Under the pieces are notes generated by a model. That model made no database searches. It saw only the letters and a program-made list of their open reading frames with translations, and was not told the DNA's origin. From assembly GCA_951812665.1 (NCBI GenBank), contig CATOST010000025.1, positions 1-64,000 on the forward strand: a stretch of 64,000 bases of DNA. The letters are read 5' to 3'. The translations under genes were made by a program, and so were the position numbers. The DNA comes from an uncultured Acidobacteriota bacterium. Lineage in GTDB: Bacteria; Acidobacteriota; UBA6911; RPQK01; JAJDTT01. Shown here one piece after another: positions 1-7,923 of the stretch; the stretch's first letter is position 1, and each line of letters opens with the position of its first letter.

Positions 1-171
1 GAAATCTTCGCCGCGCGCGACGTGGGCCTCCATCTCGCGCAAAGCCAACCTCCCCGCCTTCTGCGCGACGGCGGCGGGGTCGTCTGGACACAGCTTTGCG
101 GCGATGTCGTCACCGTTCACGAAACGGCGCCGATCCCCCTCGCGTTTCAGGTAGCGCCGTGCAAACGTCGT
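1..171 (-). pseudogene. zeta-toxin family fragment, truncated at both ends
   Basis: The minus strand reads openly from 171 down to the window edge and encodes TTFARRYL, then FVNGDDIAAKLCPDDP, then AGRLALREMEAHVARGEDF. This is the pattern of zeta-toxin / UDP-N-acetylglucosamine kinase proteins just after the P-loop (usually GKTTFARRYLP...FVNADLIAAGLSP). An in-frame TGA at 174-172 sits directly before TTFARR, and the GPNGAGK P-loop half is missing upstream, so the 5' part has been lost. The 3' part leaves the window. Without its Walker A motif it cannot be an active kinase. It lies downstream of a lone hicB in what looks like a decayed defence island. Assignment rests on pattern recognition of about 57 residues. 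Confidence 0.6.
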
Positions 172-276
172 TCAGACTTCGGACGACCGGTTTCGAGGAG
201 CTGGAGGCCGGGCAGCGGATGACGATCTTGCCACGAACGCGGGGCTCATGGAGTAGCCGCAGGAGTAGCCAACTGG

Positions 277-489
277 TTACGCCAACGTCAGGCGCTCGCC
301 CTTGGGTTCCGGCACGGATCGTCCCAACTCCCGTGCCCTATCGATCCAGAATCGCATCGCTTCCTTGATGTTCCCCAGCGCGGACTCTTGATCGTCTCCA
401 TGCGCCATGCACCCGGGCAACTCGGGCGTCTCGGCGACGAAAGCTTGATCTTCGTTGCTCCAGTACAAAATGATCTCGTACTTGTACAT
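277..489 (-). CDS. hicB: HicB-family antitoxin, solitary
   Basis: A 70-residue protein starting MYKYEIILYWSNEDQAFVA with the HicB partial RNase-H fold signature: beta-strand, ETPELPGCMAHGDDQESALGNI (read in part), then the helix IKEAMRFWIDRARELG. HicB proteins neutralise the HicA mRNA-degrading toxin, and longer ones autoregulate through a DNA-binding C-terminus. This one is the short form with no helix-turn-helix. HicA is normally directly adjacent, but the 97 nt upstream and the roughly 100 nt downstream hold no HicA-like frame, so this is an orphan antitoxin. Start ATG at 489. Family confident; activity unknown. Confidence 0.8.
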   Translation of the reverse strand: MYKYEIILYWSNEDQAFVAETPELPGCMAHGDDQESALGNIKEAMRFWIDRARELGRSVPEPKGERLTLA

Positions 490-586
490 TAGTCAGTGGA
501 CCGAGACGCCATGGTAACGCCGATCCATGGGTGAATCCATGGCTAAACGGGACTCGTGCATGAGTCAGAAGATCGAGAGCGCCTCG

Positions 587-1228
587 TCAGCTTCGCACAT
601 GCCGCTGGGCGTGGATGCGGTCGAGTAGAACGGACGCAGGCTCGTCGGCGGGGTCCTGGGGGACCAGGGGGCGGTCGTGGGCGAGCGACCGCTCGAGATT
701 CCGGATGGCTTCGTGCTGAACGGGCCAGAGGCGGCCCTGGGGAAGATCGGGCATGCGGCGGAGCATGCCGCGTAACTGCAGCGGCTCCAGGCGCTGGAGC
801 CGCTGCAGCTCCCGGGGACGGTGGAAGGCGAAGGTCTCGCGGCTGCGCGGATCCGGATCGAGGCCGTTGGTGAACTGGGTGACCTTGCCGGTGGACTCGT
901 AGGCGAAGGGCAGGGGGCGGCCCCACGAGGGGACCTGCTTGTCGAGCCTCCTGGTATAGCGCATCGACTGGACGATCACCCCCTCAAGAGTGTGTCCGGC
1001 CGGCTTCGCCTCGACGACCCCGATCGCACGTCCGCCGGCGTAGAGTAGATAGTCGGCGGATCCGGGCCGGATCTTCGTTCCTTCCCGAACTGTCATCGGG
1101 AATTCCCGAACAGCCACTCCAGTTCGCGCATGGATGTCCATGGAGGTGAAATCCTGAATCAACCACCCGCAGGCCTCCAACTGCGCGTCGATTTCCTCGC
1201 GTGCTCGCTGTTCAGGCGTCAGTGACAC
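587..1228 (-). pseudogene. hsdR: type I restriction HsdR N-terminal domain fused to an HsdS-like segment
   Basis: The 213-residue frame begins as the nuclease domain of a type I restriction R subunit: MSLTPEQRAREEIDAQLEACGW, then PGSADYLLYAGGRAIGVVEAKP with the D...EAK nuclease motif near residues 78-94, then TQFTNGLDPDPRSRETFAFHRP. R subunits run about 800-1000 residues and continue into a DEAD helicase (ATGSGKT), but here the helicase is absent. After HEAIRNLERSLAHDR (about residue 185) the frame continues PLVPQDPADEPASVLLDRI, which resembles the conserved linker of HsdS specificity subunits (LVPQDPNDEPASVLLERI). An internal deletion joining hsdR to hsdS explains this best. It is not a functional restriction enzyme. 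No hsdM is visible. Confidence 0.7.
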
Positions 1229-1294
1229 GGGCGCCTCTTCTTCTCCAAAGATTTGACGGCCAAATTCATAGCACGAGGGGAAGGGTCGTTCCGT

Positions 1295-3325
1295 TCAATT
1301 TCCGGCGCTATTCCCAGGGAGGTCTGGAGCCTCCCCTTTTCCAATCGCCCGGCGGCCCGCCTCCAGCAGCTGGACGATCCGATCCACGTCGTACACGCAG
1401 CCCTGCCAAGCCCCGCCGCTGGCCGATTGAAGCGCCGCCCAGAGCCGGGTCTCGGCCGGAAGGCGGGGATGGGGAGCGAGTTGGGGATGCAGTTCCCTTC
1501 CCGCGAGGATTCGATCCGCCTCGGCCTCGGAGACCTCCGTCCCGTCGGGTCCCAGGAAGTTGATCCGGCCCTCCAGACGGCGGCGGTCGATGACCAGTTC
1601 CACAAGATCCCCGTCCCGGACCCGGCCGATGGGTCCGCCGGCCAGCGCTTCCGGACCGACATGTCCGATGCAGGGACCGGTGGACACCCCCGAGAACCGG
1701 GCGTCGGTGACGACGGGGACCGTCTTGCCCCAGGGAATGAACTTGAGGGCCGACGTGACCTGATAGATCTCCTCCATTCCGGTGCCGGAGGGTCCCAATC
1801 CGGCCAGGACCAGGACGTCGCCCGACCGGATGGGCCGGGATCCCAGTCCCTTGAGGGCCTTCACCGCCTCCCGCTCCGAGCAGAAGACCCGGGCCGGTCC
1901 CCGGTGCCGGTAGACCTGTCGCTCGTCCACCAGACTCGGGTCGATGGCAGTGGCCTTGATCACCGAACCCTCGGGAGCCAGGTTCCCGGAAGGAAAGACG
2001 ACGGTGCTGGTGAGTCCGTTCCGGTGGGCCGTCTTGGGGTCCATGATGATCTGGTCCACGTCCGCCTCGCCGGACCGTTGCAGCACGCGGCGGCAATCCC
2101 GGCGGCGCCGACTCTCCTGCCACCAGTTCAGCACGTCTCCCAACTTCTCCCCCGTCACCGTCCGCGCCTCCAGGTTCAGGAGGCCCAGGCCCCGAAGGTG
2201 GAGCATCACTTCCGGCACGCCGCCGGCCAGGAAGACCTGGATGGTGGGATGGTTGCGGGGCCCGTTGGGCAGGGCGTCCACGAGGCGGGGCGTGCTGCGA
2301 TTGACCCGGTTCCAATCCTCGACCCGGGGCGGCTTCAGACCGGCGGCGTGGGCGATGGCCGGAATATGGAGCAACAGGTTGGTGGAGCCCCCGAACGCCG
2401 CATGCACCAGCATTCCATTCTCCAGGGACGCAGGGGTCAGGATCCGGGACAGGGGCAGGCTCCGTTCCTTGAGGCGAATGAGCGCCAGCGCCGAACGCCG
2501 GGCCGCGTCCAGCCAGACCGGCTGACCCGAAGGACTCAGGGCCGTGTGAGGCAGGGCCATCCCCAGTCCCTCGGCCACTACCTGCGCCGTGGCCGCCGTC
2601 CCCAGAAACTGGCAGCCCCCGCCCGGCGAGGCACAGGCCCGGCACCCCATGGCCGCGGCGTCCTGCAGGGTGATGAGTCCGTGGGCGAAACGGGCGCCGA
2701 TGGTCTGCACCGTTCCCGCATCCTCTCCGTTGGTGGGAGGCAGCGTGACGCCGCCGGGGACGATGACTCCCGGCAACTCGGCACAGCCCGCCAGCGCCAT
2801 GAGAACGGCCGGCAGCCCCTTGTCGCAAGTTCCGATCCCCAGGACGCCTTCTCGAGTCGGGAGGGACCTCACCAGCCGCCTCAGGACGGTAGCGGCGTCG
2901 TTACGGTAGGGGAGGCTGTCCATCATCCCCTCCGTTCCCTGGCTCCGTCCGTCGCAGGGGTCGCTGCAGTAGGCGGCATAGGGACGGGCTCCCTGGTCCC
3001 GGAAGACGCGGGCTGCGGCCGCCGCCAGCAGGCCGATCTCCCAGTGTCCCGTATGGTACCCCAGGGCCAGCGGAGTCCCATCGCTGTCCCGCAGGCCGCC
3101 TTGGGTGCTCACGATCAGATAGGCGTCCCGGTCGACCTTCCCGGGACTCCAACCCATTCCCACGTCCTGGGTCCAGCCGAAGAGATTGCCGCTGGGCTCG
3201 TGGAGCAGCATCTCCTCGGTCAAGGGCAATTGCCCCTCCGGCCCCGCGCTCCGGGTCCGCACTCCGGACCACTCCACACCCGACCCGACCACGTCCCGAA
3301 ATGAGATCTTCTTTGCGTCTCCCAC
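1295..3325 (-). CDS. yjhG: YjhG/YagF-family D-xylonate-type dehydratase
   Basis: A 676-residue member of the IlvD/Edd superfamily that matches the YjhG/YagF branch (D-xylonate and related sugar-acid dehydratases, usually about 650 residues) along its whole length. Branch-specific blocks include [64 protein letters not shown] and [20 protein letters not shown]. Candidate iron-sulfur ligands are Cys120/124, Cys167 and Cys231/238. These enzymes dehydrate sugar acids to 2-keto-3-deoxy acids in the cytoplasm. The start is GTG at 3325, nine bases below an extended -10 (3335-3343). A true ilvD lies at 23 kb, so a catabolic role is more likely than isoleucine/valine synthesis. The exact sugar acid is unknown. 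Confidence 0.9.
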   Translation of the reverse strand: MGDAKKISFRDVVGSGVEWSGVRTRSAGPEGQLPLTEEMLLHEPSGNLFGWTQDVGMGWSPGKVDRDAYLIVSTQGGLRDSDGTPLALGYHTGHWEIGLLAAAAARVFRDQGARPYAAYCSDPCDGRSQGTEGMMDSLPYRNDAATVLRRLVRSLPTREGVLGIGTCDKGLPAVLMALAGCAELPGVIVPGGVTLPPTNGEDAGTVQTIGARFAHGLITLQDAAAMGCRACASPGGGCQFLGTAATAQVVAEGLGMALPHTALSPSGQPVWLDAARRSALALIRLKERSLPLSRILTPASLENGMLVHAAFGGSTNLLLHIPAIAHAAGLKPPRVEDWNRVNRSTPRLVDALPNGPRNHPTIQVFLAGGVPEVMLHLRGLGLLNLEARTVTGEKLGDVLNWWQESRRRRDCRRVLQRSGEADVDQIIMDPKTAHRNGLTSTVVFPSGNLAPEGSVIKATAIDPSLVDERQVYRHRGPARVFCSEREAVKALKGLGSRPIRSGDVLVLAGLGPSGTGMEEIYQVTSALKFIPWGKTVPVVTDARFSGVSTGPCIGHVGPEALAGGPIGRVRDGDLVELVIDRRRLEGRINFLGPDGTEVSEAEADRILAGRELHPQLAPHPRLPAETRLWAALQSASGGAWQGCVYDVDRIVQLLEAGRRAIGKGEAPDLPGNSAGN

Positions 3326-3334
3326 CGCGAGTCC

Positions 3335-3343
3335 AGTCTACCA
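3335..3343 (-). promoter_or_regulatory. extended -10 promoter element upstream of the yjhG-type gene
   Basis: On the minus strand the sequence reads TGGTAGACT, an extended -10 (TGN then TAGACT). It ends nine bases before the GTG start at 3325, leaving almost no untranslated leader. The same TGGTAGACT occurs upstream of eboD (9190-9198). No convincing -35 was seen. Confidence 0.4.
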
Positions 3344-3393
3344 GCCCCCGTCCAAACTCTCGTACCTCGCCATCCGCTGGAGCGGATCGAACC

Positions 3394-3418
3394 GTAGGGG
3401 CACCCCTTGCGGGTGCCC
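3394..3418 (+). repeat. GTAGGGGC-type palindromic intergenic element, copy 1
   Basis: GTAGGGGC followed by a perfect 8-bp hairpin: arms GGGCACCC (3398-3405) and GGGTGCCC (3411-3418) around loop CTTGC. A related copy lies inverted at 3491-3515 in the same gap between the dehydratase gene and ehuB. Layout and loop are shared, while the stem sequences differ with compensating changes. Confidence 0.6.
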
Positions 3419-3490
3419 TCTTGCGCGCGAGGGATTGCCGACCGGGAGCGGGCGACCACGTGGGACGGCCCGACTCCGTTGGAACGATGA

Positions 3491-3515
3491 GGGCGGCCAC
3501 AAGGACCGCCCCTAC
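3491..3515 (-). repeat. GTAGGGGC-type palindromic intergenic element, copy 2 (inverted)
   Basis: On the minus strand it starts GTAGGGGCGGTC, then loop CTTGT, then GGCCGCCC. The 8-bp stem (3491-3498 with 3504-3511) contains one G-T wobble. It is oriented opposite to copy 1, so the pair brackets about 70 bp upstream of ehuB. Confidence 0.6.
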
Positions 3516-3572
3516 GCTTTCTTCACATGTCTCCGGAAGGTAGAATCCGGCCCGCTGGACCGGACACGATTC

Positions 3573-4430
3573 ATGAAAACCCCGTTGGCCCTCACCTTCG
3601 CTCTGCTGTCGTTCCTGCTGCTGGGTTGCTCCACCGGAAATCCACCGGGAGGCTTCGAAGGGGCGGGCCCGGTTCGCATCGGTTACTCCAACGAGGCCCC
3701 GTTCGCCTTCTACGACAACCGGACCGGAGAACTGACGGGCGAGTCGGTGGAAGTGACGCGGCGGGTCCTGGCAGAGATGGGAATCACCCGGGTCGAGGGT
3801 GTCATCACCGAGTTCGCCTCTCTCATCCCGGGACTCAAAGCCGGACGCTTCGACCTGATCGCCGCCGGCATGTGGATCCTTCCGCCCCGGTGCCGGGAGA
3901 TCCTCTTTTCCGAGCCCCTCTCCTGCATCCTCCAGGGAATGTTGGTGCAGGAGGGCAATCCACTGAATCTCCACAGCTACCTGGACGTGACCCGTCATGA
4001 GAGCGCCCGCCTGGGCGTGGTGGCGGGCGGCGTGGAACTCATGTTCGCCCGGGCCGCCGGCGTTCCCGAGGCAAGGCTCTTCATTTTCCCGGACCAGCCC
4101 AGCGCCGTGGCCGGTCTCCAGGCGGGAAGGGTGGACGCCAATGCGGGCCCGGCGCCGGCCCACAGGGACCTGCTGCGCAAGCCCTCTACCTCCGAACTCG
4201 AGGCGATCGACCCGTTCGTCCAGCCCCGCGCCACCGGACTCCCGGCCCGCACCTGCAGCGGGATCGGCTTCCGCAAGGAGGACAAGGGGCACTTGGACGA
4301 GTTCAACCGCCACCTCACCGCCTTCATCGGGACTCCCGAACATCTGGAGTTGATTCGCAGGTTCGGGTTTACGGAAGCGGAGCTTCCCGCGGGAATGACG
4401 ACGGAAGAGCTCTGCGCCGGCGCTCCCTGA
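3573..4430 (+). CDS. ehuB: ectoine/hydroxyectoine-type ABC transporter substrate-binding lipoprotein
   Basis: A 285-residue periplasmic amino-acid-type binding protein. The N-terminus MKTPLALTFALLSFLLLGCS is a lipoprotein signal with lipobox LLLG-C. The mature part shows the EhuB pattern: IGYSNEAPFAFYDNRTGELT, EVTRRVLAEMGI, EFASLIPGLKAGRFDLIAAG, then RCREILFSEPL, LGVVAGGVELMFARAAGVP and FPDQPSAVAGLQAGRVDA. It would capture ectoine or hydroxyectoine (compatible solutes) and pass them to the two permeases encoded directly downstream. ATG 3573 is chosen because it begins the signal peptide; the open frame runs further upstream without homology. A TAGAAT -10-like box is at 3541. Substrate is inferred from family resemblance only. 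Confidence 0.8.
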   Translation: MKTPLALTFALLSFLLLGCSTGNPPGGFEGAGPVRIGYSNEAPFAFYDNRTGELTGESVEVTRRVLAEMGITRVEGVITEFASLIPGLKAGRFDLIAAGMWILPPRCREILFSEPLSCILQGMLVQEGNPLNLHSYLDVTRHESARLGVVAGGVELMFARAAGVPEARLFIFPDQPSAVAGLQAGRVDANAGPAPAHRDLLRKPSTSELEAIDPFVQPRATGLPARTCSGIGFRKEDKGHLDEFNRHLTAFIGTPEHLELIRRFGFTEAELPAGMTTEELCAGAP

Positions 4431-4445
4431 GTTCAAACGACCAAG

Positions 4446-5108
4446 ATGCCGCCGCCCCTGGACCTTCTTCCCAGCCTCTTGACGGGACTCTTGGTGACGC
4501 TCCAGATCACCGCGGGCGCCGCGGTGGTGGCGCTGGTTTCCTCCTTCCTGGCGGGACTGGGCCGGCTCTCCGGGCGCCGGACGGTCCGGGGGGTCTGGCG
4601 CCTCTACGTCGACATCTTCCGGGGAACCTCGGCCCTGGTCCAGCTCTTCTGGGCTTACTTCGCTCTTCCCCTGCTGGGACTCCGGCTGGAGGCGGTGACG
4701 GTGGGAATCCTGGTCTTGGGCCTGAACCTGGGGTCGTACGGATCGGAGATCGTCCGGTCGGCGATCCGTAGCGTCTCCCAGTCCCAATACGATGCCGCCG
4801 CGGCCTTGAACCTGAGCCGGCGCCAGACTCTCTGGAAAATCATCCTGCCTCAGGCCGCATTGCGCATGATTCCCCCCTTCGGGAACCTTTTCATCGAACT
4901 CCTCAAGGGAACGGCCCTGGTCTCCCTCATCAGCCTGTCGGACCTCACGTTCCAGGGGCAGACGCTACGGACGGCCACCTTGCGCTCCGGCGAAATCTTC
5001 GCCCTGATTCTGGTCCTCTACTTCGTCTTGGCCCAGGTGATTGCGAGAGGCATGAGATTCCTTGAGGCCAGGCTGGCGGCGGGACGCGATTCCGGAGGTG
5101 CGGCGTGA
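4446..5108 (+). CDS. ehuC: ectoine/hydroxyectoine-type ABC permease EhuC
   Basis: A 220-residue polar-amino-acid family (HisM type) permease with hydrophobic segments at about 10-35, 55-75, 80-100, 135-155 and 180-205. The EAA coupling loop is near residues 115-135 (YDAAAALNLSRRQTLWKIILPQA), the contact point for an ATPase. It starts 15 bases after ehuB and its TGA overlaps the GTG of the next permease, so all three genes are co-transcribed. It pairs with EhuD to form the membrane channel. Confidence 0.8.
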   Translation: MPPPLDLLPSLLTGLLVTLQITAGAAVVALVSSFLAGLGRLSGRRTVRGVWRLYVDIFRGTSALVQLFWAYFALPLLGLRLEAVTVGILVLGLNLGSYGSEIVRSAIRSVSQSQYDAAAALNLSRRQTLWKIILPQAALRMIPPFGNLFIELLKGTALVSLISLSDLTFQGQTLRTATLRSGEIFALILVLYFVLAQVIARGMRFLEARLAAGRDSGGAA

Positions 5109-5764
5109 TCTTCGATTGGGGATTCGCCCTGGAGATCCTTCCCGCGCTGCTGCAAGCCGGGCTGGTGACTCTCCAATGCACCCTGGTGGGCATGAGCCTG
5201 GCGCTGGTGCTGGGGTTGGGCTGGGCCCTCCTGCGCCGTTCTTCCCGCCGCATCCTGGCTTGGCCGGCCACCTGGATCGTGGAGTTCGTACGCAGCACTC
5301 CGCTCCTGGTGCAGGTCTACTTCCTGTTTTACGTCCTGCCCGAATTCGGCATCTCCTGGTCGCCCTTCGTCACCGGCGCCCTGGGTCTGGGACTCCACTA
5401 CAGCGCCTATACCGCCGAGGTCTACCGGGCCGGCATCGACAACGTCCCATCCGGCCAGTGGGAAGCCGCCCGGGCCCTGAATCTGGGCTGGATGGAGACC
5501 TGGAGGTCGGTCATTCTGCCCCAGGCCGTACCTCCCATGGTCCCGGCCTTGGGCAATTACCTGGTGGGGATGTTCAAGGAGACCCCGATCCTGGCCGCCA
5601 TCACGGTCCAGGAACTGCTCCAGACGTCCAAGCTCATCGGCGCCGAGAGCTTCCGGTACCTGGAACCCCTGACCCTGGTGGGCCTCCTCTTTCTGCTGGT
5701 CAGCCTTTCCTCGACGCAACTGATCGGGTGGCTGGAATCCCGGACGGCGAAGGCGACATCCTGA
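5105..5764 (+). CDS. ehuD: ectoine/hydroxyectoine-type ABC permease EhuD
   Basis: The second permease, 219 residues, with GTG start overlapping the ehuC stop by four bases. It has typical HisM-family features: FVRSTPLLVQVYFLFYVLPE in the second segment and the EAA loop QWEAARALNLGWMETWRSVI (about 118-137) followed by LPQAVPPMVPALGNYLVGMF. The usual order is ehuA (ATPase) with ehuBCD, but no ABC ATPase follows: the next gene is convergent and 15 bases away. The transporter must borrow an ATPase encoded elsewhere. Confidence 0.8.
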   Translation: MIFDWGFALEILPALLQAGLVTLQCTLVGMSLALVLGLGWALLRRSSRRILAWPATWIVEFVRSTPLLVQVYFLFYVLPEFGISWSPFVTGALGLGLHYSAYTAEVYRAGIDNVPSGQWEAARALNLGWMETWRSVILPQAVPPMVPALGNYLVGMFKETPILAAITVQELLQTSKLIGAESFRYLEPLTLVGLLFLLVSLSSTQLIGWLESRTAKATS

Positions 5765-5779
5765 GACCGCAGACCAGCT

Positions 5780-6691
5780 TCAGGTTCCCGGGACGAATCG
5801 CTGCAGGGCCCGGGTCAACAGCAGGCCGGCCAGAGCCAGAGCGGGTCCGACCAGTTCCGGAGAGACGGCCGCGATGACGATCCCATCCAAAATGGAGATG
5901 CCGGCGATGAGGCCGGTGACGGCGCGGGGAACGTTTCGGCGCCGCGCCGAGAGAAACGACCCCGACCAAATCGTCCAGAATAGAAAGCAAGCCATCAGCG
6001 GCGGCAACGCCGGCTGGGACGGGCTCCCCACGGCCGCGAACAGGCCGAACGCCAGGGGGGCCAAGAGCAGGAGCGCCGGCCACAGCGCCTTCACCCGGTT
6101 GAGGTCCTCCCGGGCGGCCAGGTAGGTCAATCCGGCGACGTAGCTCGCCAGCACCAGAGCACCAGCCCAGACCTGGACGGAGAGGGAACCGGCCGCCATG
6201 GAGCCGGCGATCAGGTAGATCAGTCCGCGGCAGACGGCCATCACCACGGGACCGTGGGGATCGGTCTTGTGCCGGTAGTTGTAGTAGACGATCAGGACGC
6301 CCAGGATCACCCCGATGCCCAGGGACTCCAGGCGGGGACCGGATTGCAGCACCGAGGCCGCGTAGAGCCCCAATTGGCCCAGAGCCAGGAACCCGAAGCC
6401 CAGCACATAGACCTCGAACAGGCCGGCTTCCCCGGAAGGAATGGGCCGCCGGGAACGGGTTTTCTCGTCATACCGGTGGTCGAAGGCATCGTTGAGGAAC
6501 ATGCCCCCGATGTAGAAGCAGGAGAGCGCCGCCGCCAAGAGCAGCAGGACAGGCATCTCCAGAGTCGCGCCGGAGAGGGCGGCTCCCGCCAGGCAGTTGG
6601 TCCAGACGGTGGGCAGATTGGACACCCGCCCCAGGTCCAGGTAGACGCGCCAGCGGGGCCTGCGTCCCGGCAACGGCGTTTGCGCGCTCAT
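5780..6691 (-). CDS. eboC: UbiA-family prenyltransferase-like protein, EboC
   Basis: A 303-residue polytopic membrane protein of the UbiA superfamily with about eight hydrophobic segments. The first aspartate-rich motif is FLNDAFDHRYDEKTRSRRPI, the NDxxDxxxD magnesium-diphosphate site; a second, weaker one is AAREDLNRVKALWP. ATG 6691 forms ATGA with the eboE stop, showing tight translational coupling; the frame upstream lacks homology. Being downstream of eboD and eboE identifies it as EboC, the membrane member of the ebo cluster. In Nostoc that cluster is needed to move a scytonemin precursor to the periplasm (established work on cyanobacteria). The substrate here is unknown. Confidence 0.85.
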   Translation of the reverse strand: MSAQTPLPGRRPRWRVYLDLGRVSNLPTVWTNCLAGAALSGATLEMPVLLLLAAALSCFYIGGMFLNDAFDHRYDEKTRSRRPIPSGEAGLFEVYVLGFGFLALGQLGLYAASVLQSGPRLESLGIGVILGVLIVYYNYRHKTDPHGPVVMAVCRGLIYLIAGSMAAGSLSVQVWAGALVLASYVAGLTYLAAREDLNRVKALWPALLLLAPLAFGLFAAVGSPSQPALPPLMACFLFWTIWSGSFLSARRRNVPRAVTGLIAGISILDGIVIAAVSPELVGPALALAGLLLTRALQRFVPGT

Positions 6692-7917
6692 TGCAGGAGC
6701 TGGTCCCGCGCCCAGGCCAGCTCGCGGGCGATGGCGTCGGTCGTATCCAGGGTCTTGTAACGCCGGGGGAGAACGTCCCAGGTATAGGTCTCCACCTCCA
6801 GGTAGGGACATGCGGTTTTCGACTTCAGGCGGACCAGCAGCGCCGCCAGGTCATCCTGGGTCGTGTCGAAGCCGCTCATGCGGGAGAGGAAGATGGGAAC
6901 GTGGAAATGGACTCTCCATTCCTTCCGGATGCCGGGCGATCCGGCGCCTTGTTCCTGGAAATCCGCCTCCCGTGAGAGCGCCTGCGGCAGATCCTGATAG
7001 CGGACGACTCCCCGCTCCGACGTCTCCACCACCTGGTGCAGGTAGGTCTCCTCGGCGAAAGGCCGCAACGTCCGTTCGGGGCTGCCGTCCCCCTCCCGGA
7101 ACCGGAGGCGCAGAGCGGAACTGACTTGAACCTTCAGGATTCGGATCGCCGCGGCTTCGAGTCGATCCAGCACCTCTGCCGGTTCCTCGAATTCCACGGC
7201 CACGTGACAGGCGTCAACGCAGATTCCCAGGTGCCTCCGAGCGACGCGTTCCGCCTGGCCCCGGGTCAGGCCCAGCTCCCGGACCAGGGTCCCGAGTCCT
7301 TCCTCCGAGAAGACATGGCCTTCGAAATAGGCCACCACGTCGTCCGTCGTTTCCAGGAAGCAGCAGGGCTCGGGCTCCAGCGCCAGGGTAATGGTTTTTC
7401 CCGTCTGGTCCCGAAGCCGGTGGAGGTAAGCGACGCTGCGGAGCATCATCTCGGCCATCCGGCGAACGTCGCCAGAGGAACCGATCTCCGTCCGAAAAGC
7501 TCCCGGAACCGTGCTGATGCTCCCTTCCATGGCCGTATCGGCGGGCAGCAGGCGAGCAAGAATCCCGGCCAACCGGTTCGTGTATTTCAGGCGGACCCGA
7601 TCTCTCCAATCCGGGAGATAGACGTTCTCCTTGACCCGGGCGCGGTGGAAGACACCGTAGGGAAATCCGTTGATGGTGAAGACGTAGGCCCCTTCCGTTC
7701 TCAGGAACTCCCGAAGCGCATCCAGATTTTGGGGACGAGCCAGGGCGTCGGCGGCCTGGCCCGAAAGACGCAGCCCGATGGCGAAGGGTTGGTCCGGACA
7801 AAGCTGGTCTCGAACCGCACCCGGATAGGTTGTGAGATTCTCCCAGACCTCGGGCCAGGTCTCGCCGGGATGGATGTTCAAGCAGTAGGTCAGATGGAAT
7901 CCCGGGACCAGCTGCAT
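6688..7917 (-). CDS. eboE: metabolite traffic protein EboE (TIM-barrel)
   Basis: A 409-residue soluble protein resembling EboE, a xylose-isomerase-like TIM-barrel family. Diagnostic start: LTYCLNIHPGETWPEVWENL, then PFAIGLRLSGQAADALA, TINGFPYGVFHRARVKENVY and EGSISTVPGAF. Further on are LALEPEPCCFLETTDDVV and GICVDACHVAVEFE, which carry the Glu/Asp/His residues expected at a barrel metal site. It starts at ATG 7917, six bases after eboD, and overlaps eboC by four bases. Its biochemical role is not established in any organism; the family is tied to ebo-dependent export of precursors. Confidence 0.88.
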   Translation of the reverse strand: MQLVPGFHLTYCLNIHPGETWPEVWENLTTYPGAVRDQLCPDQPFAIGLRLSGQAADALARPQNLDALREFLRTEGAYVFTINGFPYGVFHRARVKENVYLPDWRDRVRLKYTNRLAGILARLLPADTAMEGSISTVPGAFRTEIGSSGDVRRMAEMMLRSVAYLHRLRDQTGKTITLALEPEPCCFLETTDDVVAYFEGHVFSEEGLGTLVRELGLTRGQAERVARRHLGICVDACHVAVEFEEPAEVLDRLEAAAIRILKVQVSSALRLRFREGDGSPERTLRPFAEETYLHQVVETSERGVVRYQDLPQALSREADFQEQGAGSPGIRKEWRVHFHVPIFLSRMSGFDTTQDDLAALLVRLKSKTACPYLEVETYTWDVLPRRYKTLDTTDAIARELAWARDQLLQ

Positions 7918-7923
7918 CGTGCC

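Noticed and set aside
1253..3304. Very long plus-strand open frame (683 codons) opposite the yjhG-type gene
   Set aside because: It is the antisense shadow of a clearly conserved GC-rich gene; translation is proline/arginine-rich and shows no family motif. Similar shadows (2901-4787, 7036-9180, 44515-46137, 56224-58404) were dropped for the same reason.
1295..3325. Annotating this gene as ilvD
   Set aside because: YjhG/YagF-specific blocks and length (676 residues) differ, and a canonical IlvD of 560 residues lies at 23112-24794.
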